DNA of 64,000 nucleotides. Origin: Mycobacterium gordonae (GTDB taxonomy: Bacteria > Actinomycetota > Actinomycetes > Mycobacteriales > Mycobacteriaceae). Shown one piece after another: positions 8,001 through 14,768 of this stretch (positions are counted from its first letter, which is position 1; every line of letters starts with the position of its first letter). The stretch spans positions 1 through 64,000 of the forward strand of contig NZ_LQOY01000260.1 of the NCBI RefSeq assembly GCF_002101675.1. Reading direction: 5' to 3'. The notes under the pieces are model-generated. The model had not been told where the DNA came from, did not search any database, and saw only the letters and a program-made list of their open reading frames with translations. The translations under genes and the position numbers were made by a program.

Positions 8001-9164
8001 ATGCGGGTGGCGATGATGACTCGGGAATACCCTCCGGAGGTCTACGGCGGAGCCGGCGTACACGTCACCGAACTGGTATCCCAATTGCGCAGGCTCTGCG
8101 CTGTCGACGTGCACTGCATGGGTGCCGACCGCCCGGGCGCCGTCGCCCACCAGCCCGACCCCCGCCTGCGCGGCGCCAATGCCGCGCTGGCCACCCTGTC
8201 GGCCGACCTGGTGATGGCCAATGCCGCCAATGCGGCCACCGTCGTGCATTCGCACACCTGGTACACCGGCATGGCCGGCCACCTGGCCAAGATGCTCTAC
8301 GACGTTCCGCATGTGTTGACCGCACATTCGCTGGAGCCGATGCGACCGTGGAAGGCCGAGCAACTCGGCGGCGGCTATCACGTGTCGTCCTGGGTCGAGC
8401 AGACCGCCGCACTGGCCGCCGACGCGGTGATCGCCGTCAGCTCCGGCATGCGCGACGACATCCTGCGCGTCTACCCCACGATGGATCCGAATGCGGTGCA
8501 CGTGATCCGCAACGGAATCGACACCGAATTTTGGCACCCGGCCGGCCCCGTCCACACCGGTTCGGTGCTGGCGGAACACGGCGTGGACCCGAACCGCCCC
8601 ATCGTCGCGTTCGTCGGGCGTATCACCCGGCAGAAGGGCGTTCCGCACCTGGTCGCGGCCGCCCACCAGTTCAGCCCGGACATCCAGTTGGTGCTGTGCG
8701 CAGGCGCGCCCGACACCCCCGAGATCGCCGAGGAAGTGCGCTCGGCGGTCGCCAGACTGGAGCACAGCCGCACCGGGGTGTTCTGGATACGCGACATGCT
8801 GCACAAGACGAAGTTGCGCGAAATACTCACCTCAGCAACAGTTTTCGTGTGCCCGTCAGTGTACGAACCGTTGGGCATCGTGAACCTGGAGGCAATGGCG
8901 TGCGGGACGGCGGTGGTCGCCTCCGACGTCGGGGGCATCCCGGAGGTGGTCGCCGACGGCGTCACCGGGTCATTGGTGCATTACGACGCCGACTACTCCG
9001 AAGCCTTCGAGGCACGGCTGGCCGAGGCCGTCAACGCGCTGGTCGCTGACCCCGCGAGGGCCCAGCAGTACGGCCACGCGGGACGGCAACGTTGTATCGA
9101 GGAATTCTCGTGGGCACACATCGCCGAGCAGACGCTGGACATCTACCGGAAGGTGTGTGCCTGA
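8001..9164 (+). CDS. glgM: GT4 glycosyltransferase, alpha-maltose-1-phosphate synthase (Rv1212c-like)
   Basis: 387 residues, GT-B fold, family GT4. It begins MRVAMMTREYPPEVYGGAGVHV, the donor loop with GGAG. The second Rossmann domain has FVGRITRQKGVPHL near 210 and the nucleotide-sugar motif EPLGIVNLEAMACGTAVV near 290. In mycobacteria the Rv1212c enzyme couples ADP-glucose with glucose-1-phosphate to give maltose-1-phosphate, feeding the GlgE pathway for glucan and capsule; it was earlier annotated as glycogen synthase GlgA. The adjacent divergent glgC supplies ADP-glucose. Start chosen at ATG 8001 because it matches the family N-terminus and lies 6 nt after a -10 box. Confidence 0.93.
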   Translation: MRVAMMTREYPPEVYGGAGVHVTELVSQLRRLCAVDVHCMGADRPGAVAHQPDPRLRGANAALATLSADLVMANAANAATVVHSHTWYTGMAGHLAKMLYDVPHVLTAHSLEPMRPWKAEQLGGGYHVSSWVEQTAALAADAVIAVSSGMRDDILRVYPTMDPNAVHVIRNGIDTEFWHPAGPVHTGSVLAEHGVDPNRPIVAFVGRITRQKGVPHLVAAAHQFSPDIQLVLCAGAPDTPEIAEEVRSAVARLEHSRTGVFWIRDMLHKTKLREILTSATVFVCPSVYEPLGIVNLEAMACGTAVVASDVGGIPEVVADGVTGSLVHYDADYSEAFEARLAEAVNALVADPARAQQYGHAGRQRCIEEFSWAHIAEQTLDIYRKVCA

Positions 9165-9165
9165 C

Positions 9166-9186
9166 GCAGACGGATGACCCGTCCGC
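9166..9186. terminator. Hairpin between convergent glgM and DUF3117 gene
   Basis: GCAGACGG (9166-9173) and CCGTCCGC (9179-9186) pair over 8 bp with one G-T wobble and a 5-nt loop. The hairpin lies 1 bp past the glgM stop and 3 bp from the stop of the minus-strand gene, the expected place for a bidirectional terminator. It lacks a T tract, as is common in mycobacteria. Confidence 0.45.
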
Positions 9187-9189
9187 AGG

Positions 9190-9357
9190 TTAGCTGGTGA
9201 CGCCCTTCAGTTCGTCACCCAACGCGGCAGCCTCGTCCGGCGTCAACTCGACTACCAGGCGACCGCCACCTTCAAGTGGTACCCGCATCACGATGCCGCG
9301 CCCCTCTTTGGTTGCTTCAAGTGGACCGTCACCGGTCCGGGGCTTCATCGCCGCCAT
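9190..9357 (-). CDS. DUF3117 small conserved protein (Rv1211-like)
   Basis: 55 residues beginning MAAMKPRTGDGPLEATKEG and ending LGDELKGVTS. This small actinobacterial family (DUF3117) has a short beta-rich core (GRGIVMRVPLEGGGRLVVELT) and no known function. ATG at 9357 is preferred over a longer upstream frame because GGAGGG lies at the proper distance upstream and the family starts here. It is the last gene of the minus-strand run folP2-gpgS-DivIVA-like-tagA, although 176 bp separate it from tagA and it may have its own promoter. Confidence 0.85.
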   Translation of the reverse strand: MAAMKPRTGDGPLEATKEGRGIVMRVPLEGGGRLVVELTPDEAAALGDELKGVTS

Positions 9358-9533
9358 CGAGTGCTCCCTCCAGATTCGAGCTGGCCCGCACCCGCGGACC
9401 TGGTCGGCGCCGAGCATGCCCCGCCAGTGGATTTCCAGCCATACCCGACATTGAACTGCCAAATCACCCCTCTATTGTTCCCTATCCGGGAGACCAGGTG
9501 ACAAAGACCCGCTTGTGAGGCCAACCTGATGCT

Positions 9534-10127
9534 TCACTGAACCCGCTTAGAACCGTTCGCCTGGACCCAGCAAGCGCTGATGTGATCGTCAACCATGCCC
9601 GTCGCCTGCATCAGCGCGTAAGCGGTCGTCGGTCCGACGAAGCGGAAACCACGGCGCTTCAGCTCGCGGGCCATCGCCGTGGATTCCGGGCTAGTCGAAG
9701 GGATATCGGACAGCTCAGCAAACCGGGGACGGGGTGGGGGCGCGAAGGACCACAGCAGATCAGAGAGGTCTTGCGGTGACCCCAGGTCGACAGCCGCGCG
9801 CGCGTTGGCAACCGTTGCTTCAATCTTGGCCCGGTTACGCACGATCCCGTTGTCGGCCAGCAGGCGCTCGACGTCATCGTCAGTGAAGCGGGCGACCTTC
9901 TCGACGTCGAACCCGTGGAACGCGCGGCGGAAATTCTCCCGCTTGCGCAAAATGATCAACCACGACAGACCGCTCTGAAAAGCCTCCAGGCTCATCCGCT
10001 CGAATAACGCCGTGCCGTCTTTGAGCGGGTGACCCCATTCGTCATCGTGATAGTTGCGGTAGAGGTCGGCGTCGGGTCCGGGGCGAACGACCGCCCACCC
10101 GCAGCGAACCAGGCCGTCGTCACTCAT
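9534..10127 (-). CDS. tagA: DNA-3-methyladenine glycosylase I
   Basis: 197 residues. It excises 3-methyladenine from alkylated DNA in base-excision repair. The N-terminal CGWA with HDDEWGHPLKD and the C-terminal DDHISACWVQ contain the Cys and His residues that bind the structural zinc in TAG enzymes; LSWLIILRKRENFRRAF forms part of the helix-hairpin-helix core. The start overlaps the stop of the upstream DivIVA-like gene by 4 bp, so they are coupled. Length is normal for the family. Confidence 0.95.
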   Translation of the reverse strand: MSDDGLVRCGWAVVRPGPDADLYRNYHDDEWGHPLKDGTALFERMSLEAFQSGLSWLIILRKRENFRRAFHGFDVEKVARFTDDDVERLLADNGIVRNRAKIEATVANARAAVDLGSPQDLSDLLWSFAPPPRPRFAELSDIPSTSPESTAMARELKRRGFRFVGPTTAYALMQATGMVDDHISACWVQANGSKRVQ

Positions 10128-10489
10128 GTGGGCCCGGAGCGGTCTACCGCGACAGCATCCACGTCGGATACCTCGGCGTCAGCGTCGGGCTGCGCCTCCG
10201 TGCTCGAGCCCTGCAGCGCAGCTATCTGGCCGCGCAGCAAGTCCAGCTCGCGCCCCAGGCGCTCCAGCACCCAGTCGACTTCGCTGGTCTTATATCCCCG
10301 CAGTACTTGGGTGAATTTGACGGCCTCGACGTCCGCGGCCGTAACGCCGTACGCAGGCAGCACCGTGGCCGTCGTCGCCCTCGGCAGCGGCGGCAATTGC
10401 TCACCGCGACCGAACAACAGGCTGGCCACACCGAACAAAACGACCGCGACGAGAGTCAGAACCACCAGGTAAAGCAACACCAATGCCAC
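10124..10489 (-). CDS. Membrane-anchored DivIVA-domain protein (Rv1209-like)
   Basis: 121 residues. One N-terminal membrane helix (about residues 3-25, ALVLLYLVVLTLVAVVLFG) is followed by a short DivIVA-type motif, AVKFTQVLRGYKTSEVDWVLERLGRELDLL, at about 58-88. DivIVA domains recognise curved membrane and scaffold polar growth in mycobacteria, but this protein has only the short motif and no long coiled coil. It lies 39 bp downstream of gpgS and overlaps tagA, within the same operon. The specific function is unknown. Confidence 0.85.
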   Translation of the reverse strand: MALVLLYLVVLTLVAVVLFGVASLLFGRGEQLPPLPRATTATVLPAYGVTAADVEAVKFTQVLRGYKTSEVDWVLERLGRELDLLRGQIAALQGSSTEAQPDADAEVSDVDAVAVDRSGPT

Positions 10490-10528
10490 GAGAGTCGATC
10501 TTGCCCTACGGCACCGACAAGCCGTCGA

Positions 10529-11476
10529 TCAGCGCGGCCGCAGCACGCTCATCGGGGGCCGGTCGGTCAACGACACCGGCAAGGTGTGCTGGGTGTAACC
10601 GTCACCGGCGGGAAAGAACTGGGTCAACCCGACTCCCGAATCGGGAATGCCGCAGCGCGACAGCAAGGTTGCGATCACCTGCCGGCTCATCGCGCCCAAT
10701 TCCTCCAGCGGCCGGTTCCGGTGAGCTCGCACACCCAGGTTGACCTGGGCGATGGCGTCCAAACCGAGCCGGTCGAAGGTGTCGACCAGCAGGCCGATTT
10801 CCACGCCGTAGCCCGGCGCGAACGGCAGCGACATGAGCAGCTCCCGGGTGGCCGCGTACTCCCCGCCCAAGGGCTGCAACACCCAGCCCAACTCGGGACG
10901 CAGCGCCGCCAGCAGTGGGCGCGCAACCAGTTCGGTGACCCGGCCACCGCCGGTGGAGCCGGCGTCGCCGCTGGCATCGCCCACCTTGAGGGGCCGCCGG
11001 TAAAACCCCTTGACCAGGTGAATGCCGTCCCCGGTCAGCAGCGGGCCGACGAGGTTCGGCACGAACATCGGATTCGGGTCAATGAGGTCGGAGTCGATGA
11101 ACACCACGATGTCGCCGCTGGTGGCCGCCAGGGACCGCCACAGGGCCTCACCTTTGCCCGGCCGGACCGGTAGCTCCGGCACCGCCTGCTCGCGACTCAC
11201 CACTCGGGCACCGGCGGCGATGGCACGGATCTCGGTGTCATCGGTGGACCCCGAATCCAGCACGATCAGTTCGTCGACCAGTCCGTCAACCAGCGGCGAG
11301 ACGCTGTCGATCACCGATTCGACGGTTTCTTCCTCGTTGAGAGCCGGCAGCACTACCGAGATCGTCCTGCCCGCCTTGGCCGCGACGAGTTCGCTGACGG
11401 TCCAGCGCGGCCGGTTCCAGCTCCGGTCGGCCAGGTCACCGACGAGATCCGCAGCGACCAGATCGGATGCTGTCAT
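10529..11476 (-). CDS. gpgS: Glucosyl-3-phosphoglycerate synthase
   Basis: 315 residues, GT-A fold, family GT81. It transfers glucose from a nucleotide sugar to 3-phosphoglycerate, the first step of methylglucose lipopolysaccharide synthesis. The donor-binding start TISVVLPALNEEETVESVID is near residues 34-53, the metal-binding DSDLIDPNP near 130, and the acceptor-binding GDASGDAGSTGGGRVTEL near 165-185. ATG at 11476 overlaps the folP2 stop (ATGA). Homologue Rv1208 is slightly longer (about 324 residues); the difference lies at the termini. Confidence 0.95.
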   Translation of the reverse strand: MTASDLVAADLVGDLADRSWNRPRWTVSELVAAKAGRTISVVLPALNEEETVESVIDSVSPLVDGLVDELIVLDSGSTDDTEIRAIAAGARVVSREQAVPELPVRPGKGEALWRSLAATSGDIVVFIDSDLIDPNPMFVPNLVGPLLTGDGIHLVKGFYRRPLKVGDASGDAGSTGGGRVTELVARPLLAALRPELGWVLQPLGGEYAATRELLMSLPFAPGYGVEIGLLVDTFDRLGLDAIAQVNLGVRAHRNRPLEELGAMSRQVIATLLSRCGIPDSGVGLTQFFPAGDGYTQHTLPVSLTDRPPMSVLRPR

Positions 11477-12372
11477 CCAAGTCCCCTCACGGTGCGCGTG
11501 GGCGGCCGGATGCCCTGAATCGAGGCCACCATTTCCAGCACCCTTCTGGTCGCCGCGACCTGGTGGACGCGGAACATGCGGGCTCCGGCGGCCGCGGCCA
11601 GCGCCGTGGCGGCCAGCGTCCCCTCGAGCCGTTCGGTCACGTCCACGCCTAGAGTCTCCCCGACGAAGTCCTTATTACTCAAAGCCATGAGCACCGGCCA
11701 TCCGGTACTAACAAGATCGGCCACGTGTCGCAACAGGAGCAGCCCGTGGAAGGTGTTTTTGCCGAAATCATGGGCCGGGTCGATCAGTATCCGGTCGCGG
11801 GCTACTCCGGCCGCTACGGCCCGCTCTGCGGCGGTTGTGACCTGGCGAATCACGTCGTCCACCACGCCGCGGGTAGTCGTACCGTAGCTCACGCGGAAGG
11901 GCCGGGTGCGTGGTAGCGCTCCCCCGGTGTGGGCGCACACCAGACCGGCGCCGAACTCGGCTGCCACCTCTTGCAGCTGCGCGTCCACGCCGCCCCAGGT
12001 GTCGTTGATGATGTCGGCGCCGGCCGCGCACGCCAGCTTGGCTACCTCAGAGCGCCAGGTATCGACGCTGATCAGCTGGTCGGGATAGGCGCCGCGCAGC
12101 CATTCGACGAACGGCACCAGCCGCGAGATTTCGGTGTCGGTGTCGACGGTTTCGCCGGGGCCCGCCTTGACCCCGCCGATATCGATGACGTCCGCGCCCT
12201 CATCGACCGCGCGGTGCACCGCCTCGCGAGCTGCGTCGTCGGCGAACGTCGCGCCCTTGTCGTAGAACGAGTCCGGCGTGCGGTTGATGATCGCCATGAT
12301 CAGGGCGCGATCACCCGCGACCGGGCGACCGCACAGGGTTTGTGGGCCGGCTGACGAAGACGTCGAACGCAC
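11473..12372 (-). CDS. folP2: Dihydropteroate synthase homologue FolP2
   Basis: 299 residues, TIM-barrel pterin-binding family. MAIINRTPDSFYDKGATF near residue 25 and the segment VDEGADVIDIGG correspond to the DHPS pterin site, and INDTWGG to its central strand. The homologue Rv1207 is reported not to be the true sulfonamide-target synthase (FolP1) and its role is unsettled; the stable association with gpgS suggests a link to polymethylated polysaccharide metabolism, which is inference. GTG at 12372 is chosen because VRST-TLCGRPVAGDRALIM matches the M. tuberculosis start; a frame extending to 12750 is judged spurious. It is the first gene of its operon. Confidence 0.9.
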   Translation of the reverse strand: MRSTSSSAGPQTLCGRPVAGDRALIMAIINRTPDSFYDKGATFADDAAREAVHRAVDEGADVIDIGGVKAGPGETVDTDTEISRLVPFVEWLRGAYPDQLISVDTWRSEVAKLACAAGADIINDTWGGVDAQLQEVAAEFGAGLVCAHTGGALPRTRPFRVSYGTTTRGVVDDVIRQVTTAAERAVAAGVARDRILIDPAHDFGKNTFHGLLLLRHVADLVSTGWPVLMALSNKDFVGETLGVDVTERLEGTLAATALAAAAGARMFRVHQVAATRRVLEMVASIQGIRPPTRTVRGLG

Positions 12373-12556
12373 GCCTCCATAGTGCCTGCTGGTTTGACAT
12401 TGCCGGGAGCGGCCTGCTTCGCGTTCCCGAAAGACTCGCATCTGTTCAGGCCATGAGTGCAGGCGGCCGAATCGTGATTCGACCACGATCAGCCAGACCG
12501 TCACAACCCATGGGAATAGACGCTCCGGCTGGGTGCGACGACAAGAAGGCTTTTCA

Positions 12557-12883
12557 ATGCAGCCACACATCCTTGAGCTGGAGTCGCAATCGTTATCGCT
12601 GCTCGGCCCGCAGCTACGCAGTATGTCGACGGTGCTGGAAACGGCACCGCCGGGCGTGGCCACCGACCCGGCGAGTGATACTCCGACGATGGTGATTGCC
12701 AGATCGGTGAGCGTAGAGACGCTTCCGGCGATACGAACCGCCGTGGCCAAGCGTTTCGGCCGAGTGGCTGACCACGTCGATCGGGCATGTGCTCATTCCG
12801 CGGACGCTGAGGTGGACTTGACCGCATCAATTGCTGGTGTGAACGGTAAACCGCCTCCTCGGGGATCCGCGTCCTCTCTGTGA
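12557..12883 (+). CDS. Putative small type VII secretion partner of toxin
   Basis: 108 residues, mostly helical, with two stretches (about 10-45 and 55-85) that could form the helical hairpin of EspC/WXG100-like proteins. No WXG or C-terminal YxxxD motif is evident, so the family call is tentative. The start ATG at 12557 follows AAGAAGG; a GTG at 12533 is possible. The stop overlaps the next gene's GTG (GTGA at 12880-12883), showing translational coupling, as for paired secretion partners. It has no counterpart at this position in M. tuberculosis and belongs to an inserted cassette between folP2 and fadD6. Confidence 0.6.
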   Translation: MQPHILELESQSLSLLGPQLRSMSTVLETAPPGVATDPASDTPTMVIARSVSVETLPAIRTAVAKRFGRVADHVDRACAHSADAEVDLTASIAGVNGKPPPRGSASSL

Positions 12884-13698
12884 TCGAGTGCGACTTCGGA
12901 GCTGCCTTGGTGACACGCAGCCAGATCGATGCGGCACGGCCGGACTTGGTGGTGGCGTGGATCCAATCTTGGCGAAATACCGTAACCGATTTGGAGACCC
13001 ATGCCGATGACTATGTCCGGCTCATGGAGAAACCCGGCGGGCAGGCGTACTCGGGACGTTTCGCCGAGGCTGCTGTCAAGACTGCGCACACCGATCGTAG
13101 GACCATCATGAACAGCTCCGACGCGATCGAGGCGATGGCGAAAAGAGCGTTTCGTGGCATGACCGAGTCGGTAATGCCAAAACTTGCGAACGTGCGGGCG
13201 ATGATTGACAACGCCGAGCGCCTCGGTTTCGCCGTCAAAGACGACTTATCGGTGTCCTGGTCACAGCCAGCAGGGATGAGCGAAGTGACGGCGCAGAAGT
13301 ATCGGCAAGCCAGCGTTCGGTTCTCCGGGGAGATAAAGAACGCCGCCCAAGACTGGTGGGAAGCCGAACAGCAGGTATCGGCTCAGATGAGCCGAGACCG
13401 AGATGCGCTTCGGATGCCCTTCGGCGGCTCGACGGGCGCCTCACGCAGCGGCGTGCAACTTGTTGATTACCGATTTCCGCTGCATCCGGGCGGCCCGTTA
13501 CCCCAGGACACGCAGCCTTACCCGGTCAATGAGGTGATCGCCGAAGCCACTGACTTAGATGGCAACCACGTTCTTCTCCGCCGCGGCTACTACGACGCAA
13601 GTGCCGGAAGAGGATTCGGGTGGGATAAGGCCTTCTGGCGGCACGGCGTGACTAACCCGAAGGTGTTTACCGACCTTATTTCACACATCGGCCATTGA
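12880..13698 (+). CDS. Putative type VII-secreted polymorphic toxin
   Basis: 272 residues. Residues 1 to about 180 are predicted helical, with paired tryptophans (AWIQSW, DWWEAEQQ) and long amphipathic helices like LXG/WXG-type targeting domains. A glycine-serine linker (GGSTGASRSG, near 190) leads to a compact C-terminal region of about 80 residues ending GRGFGWDKAFWRHGVTNPK and LISHIGH. The G-F-G-W-D-K followed by R-H-G pattern recalls C-terminal nuclease toxins of the BECR group, but I cannot assign a family with certainty. The gene is coupled to the small partner upstream and followed by a likely immunity gene. The modular layout is the main evidence. Confidence 0.6.
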   Translation: MIECDFGAALVTRSQIDAARPDLVVAWIQSWRNTVTDLETHADDYVRLMEKPGGQAYSGRFAEAAVKTAHTDRRTIMNSSDAIEAMAKRAFRGMTESVMPKLANVRAMIDNAERLGFAVKDDLSVSWSQPAGMSEVTAQKYRQASVRFSGEIKNAAQDWWEAEQQVSAQMSRDRDALRMPFGGSTGASRSGVQLVDYRFPLHPGGPLPQDTQPYPVNEVIAEATDLDGNHVLLRRGYYDASAGRGFGWDKAFWRHGVTNPKVFTDLISHIGH

Positions 13699-13722
13699 GC
13701 AAAAAGGATGGAGAACTAATTT

Positions 13723-13871
13723 ATGAGATTCCGATCAATCGCGCTCACTGCTCAACTAGCTTCGGATTGTTGACTAGTTGTGACGACACCGGTGAGAGTG
13801 TGACTATGAGAGTCGTGGTTGACACCACCGGGGGCGCCCCGACGTGCCCGACGGGGCGCAAAAAGGGGTAA
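13723..13871 (+). pseudogene. Possible degenerate lipoprotein fragment
   Basis: ATG at 13723, after the ribosome site AAGGATGGAG, opens MRFRSIALTAQLASDC before a stop. One base out of frame the sequence continues GLLTSCDDTGESVTM, which is a perfect lipobox (LTSC) followed by an acidic segment, and ends at a TAA at 13869-13871. A single-base shift would give a signal peptide joined to a lipobox. It may be a decayed lipoprotein immunity gene or chance. Confidence 0.3.
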
Positions 13872-13876
13872 TAACA

Positions 13877-13972
13877 ATGTACCCGCTCGAAGGCGGAAGC
13901 GGAGTAATAAACTTGGGGCCGAGATGGACCTGGACCCCGCCATGGGTCAACAACAATGTGCCCATCAACTGA
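13877..13972 (+). CDS. Small ORF (31 aa) ahead of the putative immunity gene
   Basis: ATG at 13877, preceded by AAAGGGG, encodes MYPLEGGSGVINLGPRWTW and twelve more residues, ending TGA at 13970-13972. It overlaps the start of the next gene (ATG 13956) in another frame, so translation could be coupled. It may instead be the true N-terminus of the next protein separated by a frameshift. No family is recognised. Confidence 0.35.
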   Translation: MYPLEGGSGVINLGPRWTWTPPWVNNNVPIN

Positions 13973-14450
13973 TGCCGGCAACGCAGCGGGTGAGTTCGCG
14001 ACCGAGGTTTTGCGAAACTTGCTGCATCGCATCGACAATGAAAACCAAGAAGGTAGCGGTCCCTACATCATCTCGCATGCCTGGACCGAGGGGCCGATCA
14101 TGTTCCTGGTGTATTCGACTCCGCCGTCGGAGATCACCTGGGGGCTCGCCCGCGACACAAGTGAGTCGCTCATAGACCCGAGTCCCTGGCCCAACATAGA
14201 CGAGGCTGTGCGGTATTACTACCGTCTGGACCTGGAAGAAGGCGCGCCTTCATTCGTACCGCCGGGTGAGCCGGGCGCCATATTGTGGGGCGGCGATCCA
14301 CAGGACGATCTCCCGGAGCGCCTCACCGACATTCCCGAAGAACATCGCTACATGTCCCGGACCTCCCCGTCGACCGCCACGCGCGGGCGCGAACAGGGTC
14401 AGCACATAGTCAACGAGGCACGCCGTTACGTCGATCCGCGGGAATTGTGA
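13956..14450 (+). CDS. Putative immunity protein of the toxin cassette
   Basis: 164 residues, soluble, acidic and aromatic-rich (AWTEGPIMFLVYS, EITWGLARDTSESLIDPSPW, DEAVRYYYRLDLEEGAP), with no signal peptide or membrane segment. Small acidic cytosolic proteins immediately downstream of a polymorphic toxin gene are usually immunity proteins; that role is inferred from position and composition. I do not recognise a named family. ATG at 13956 has no clear ribosome site, and a 31-residue ORF overlaps its start, so the real start or a frameshift here is uncertain. Confidence 0.55.
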   Translation: MCPSTDAGNAAGEFATEVLRNLLHRIDNENQEGSGPYIISHAWTEGPIMFLVYSTPPSEITWGLARDTSESLIDPSPWPNIDEAVRYYYRLDLEEGAPSFVPPGEPGAILWGGDPQDDLPERLTDIPEEHRYMSRTSPSTATRGREQGQHIVNEARRYVDPREL

Positions 14451-14768
14451 GCAGAACACTGCAGCCATCGAGCTTGAATAGAATAGATCAGCGTTAAGAT
14501 TTCACGCCGATATTTCAACCGACTACACTATTCCAACCCGAACTTCTCGGCCGACAAGACGGATTGGACGATTCCGAATTCATTCGCGTGCGCCTGTCGC
14601 CTCAGCGATCGCAGCTAGGCATTTTGTTCGACCTTCATTGGTGTGAAGGCTTTGCGGGTTCCAACGCCGCGCTTAATGGGTTGAGCGGCGTGTCGGTCAC
14701 ACCGACGGACTAGCTGGTGCACCAGCCGCGTACCCCGTCAGGCAGTCAACGATTTCTTCTGAGCCAGA
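14451..14768. other. Intergenic region with two hairpin-forming palindromes
   Basis: This 318-bp stretch between convergent genes has no convincing ORF. The left part (about 14460-14600) is notably AT-rich for this genome. Near fadD6 there is GTCGGT-CAC-ACCGAC (14692-14706) and a perfect 14-bp palindrome GCTGGTGCACCAGC (14713-14726), which may terminate transcription from both sides. Confidence 0.5.

Noticed and set aside
12372..12750. Longer FolP2 reading from an upstream start
   Set aside because: The added residues are not like FolP2 and extend toward the toxin cassette; homologues start near 12372.
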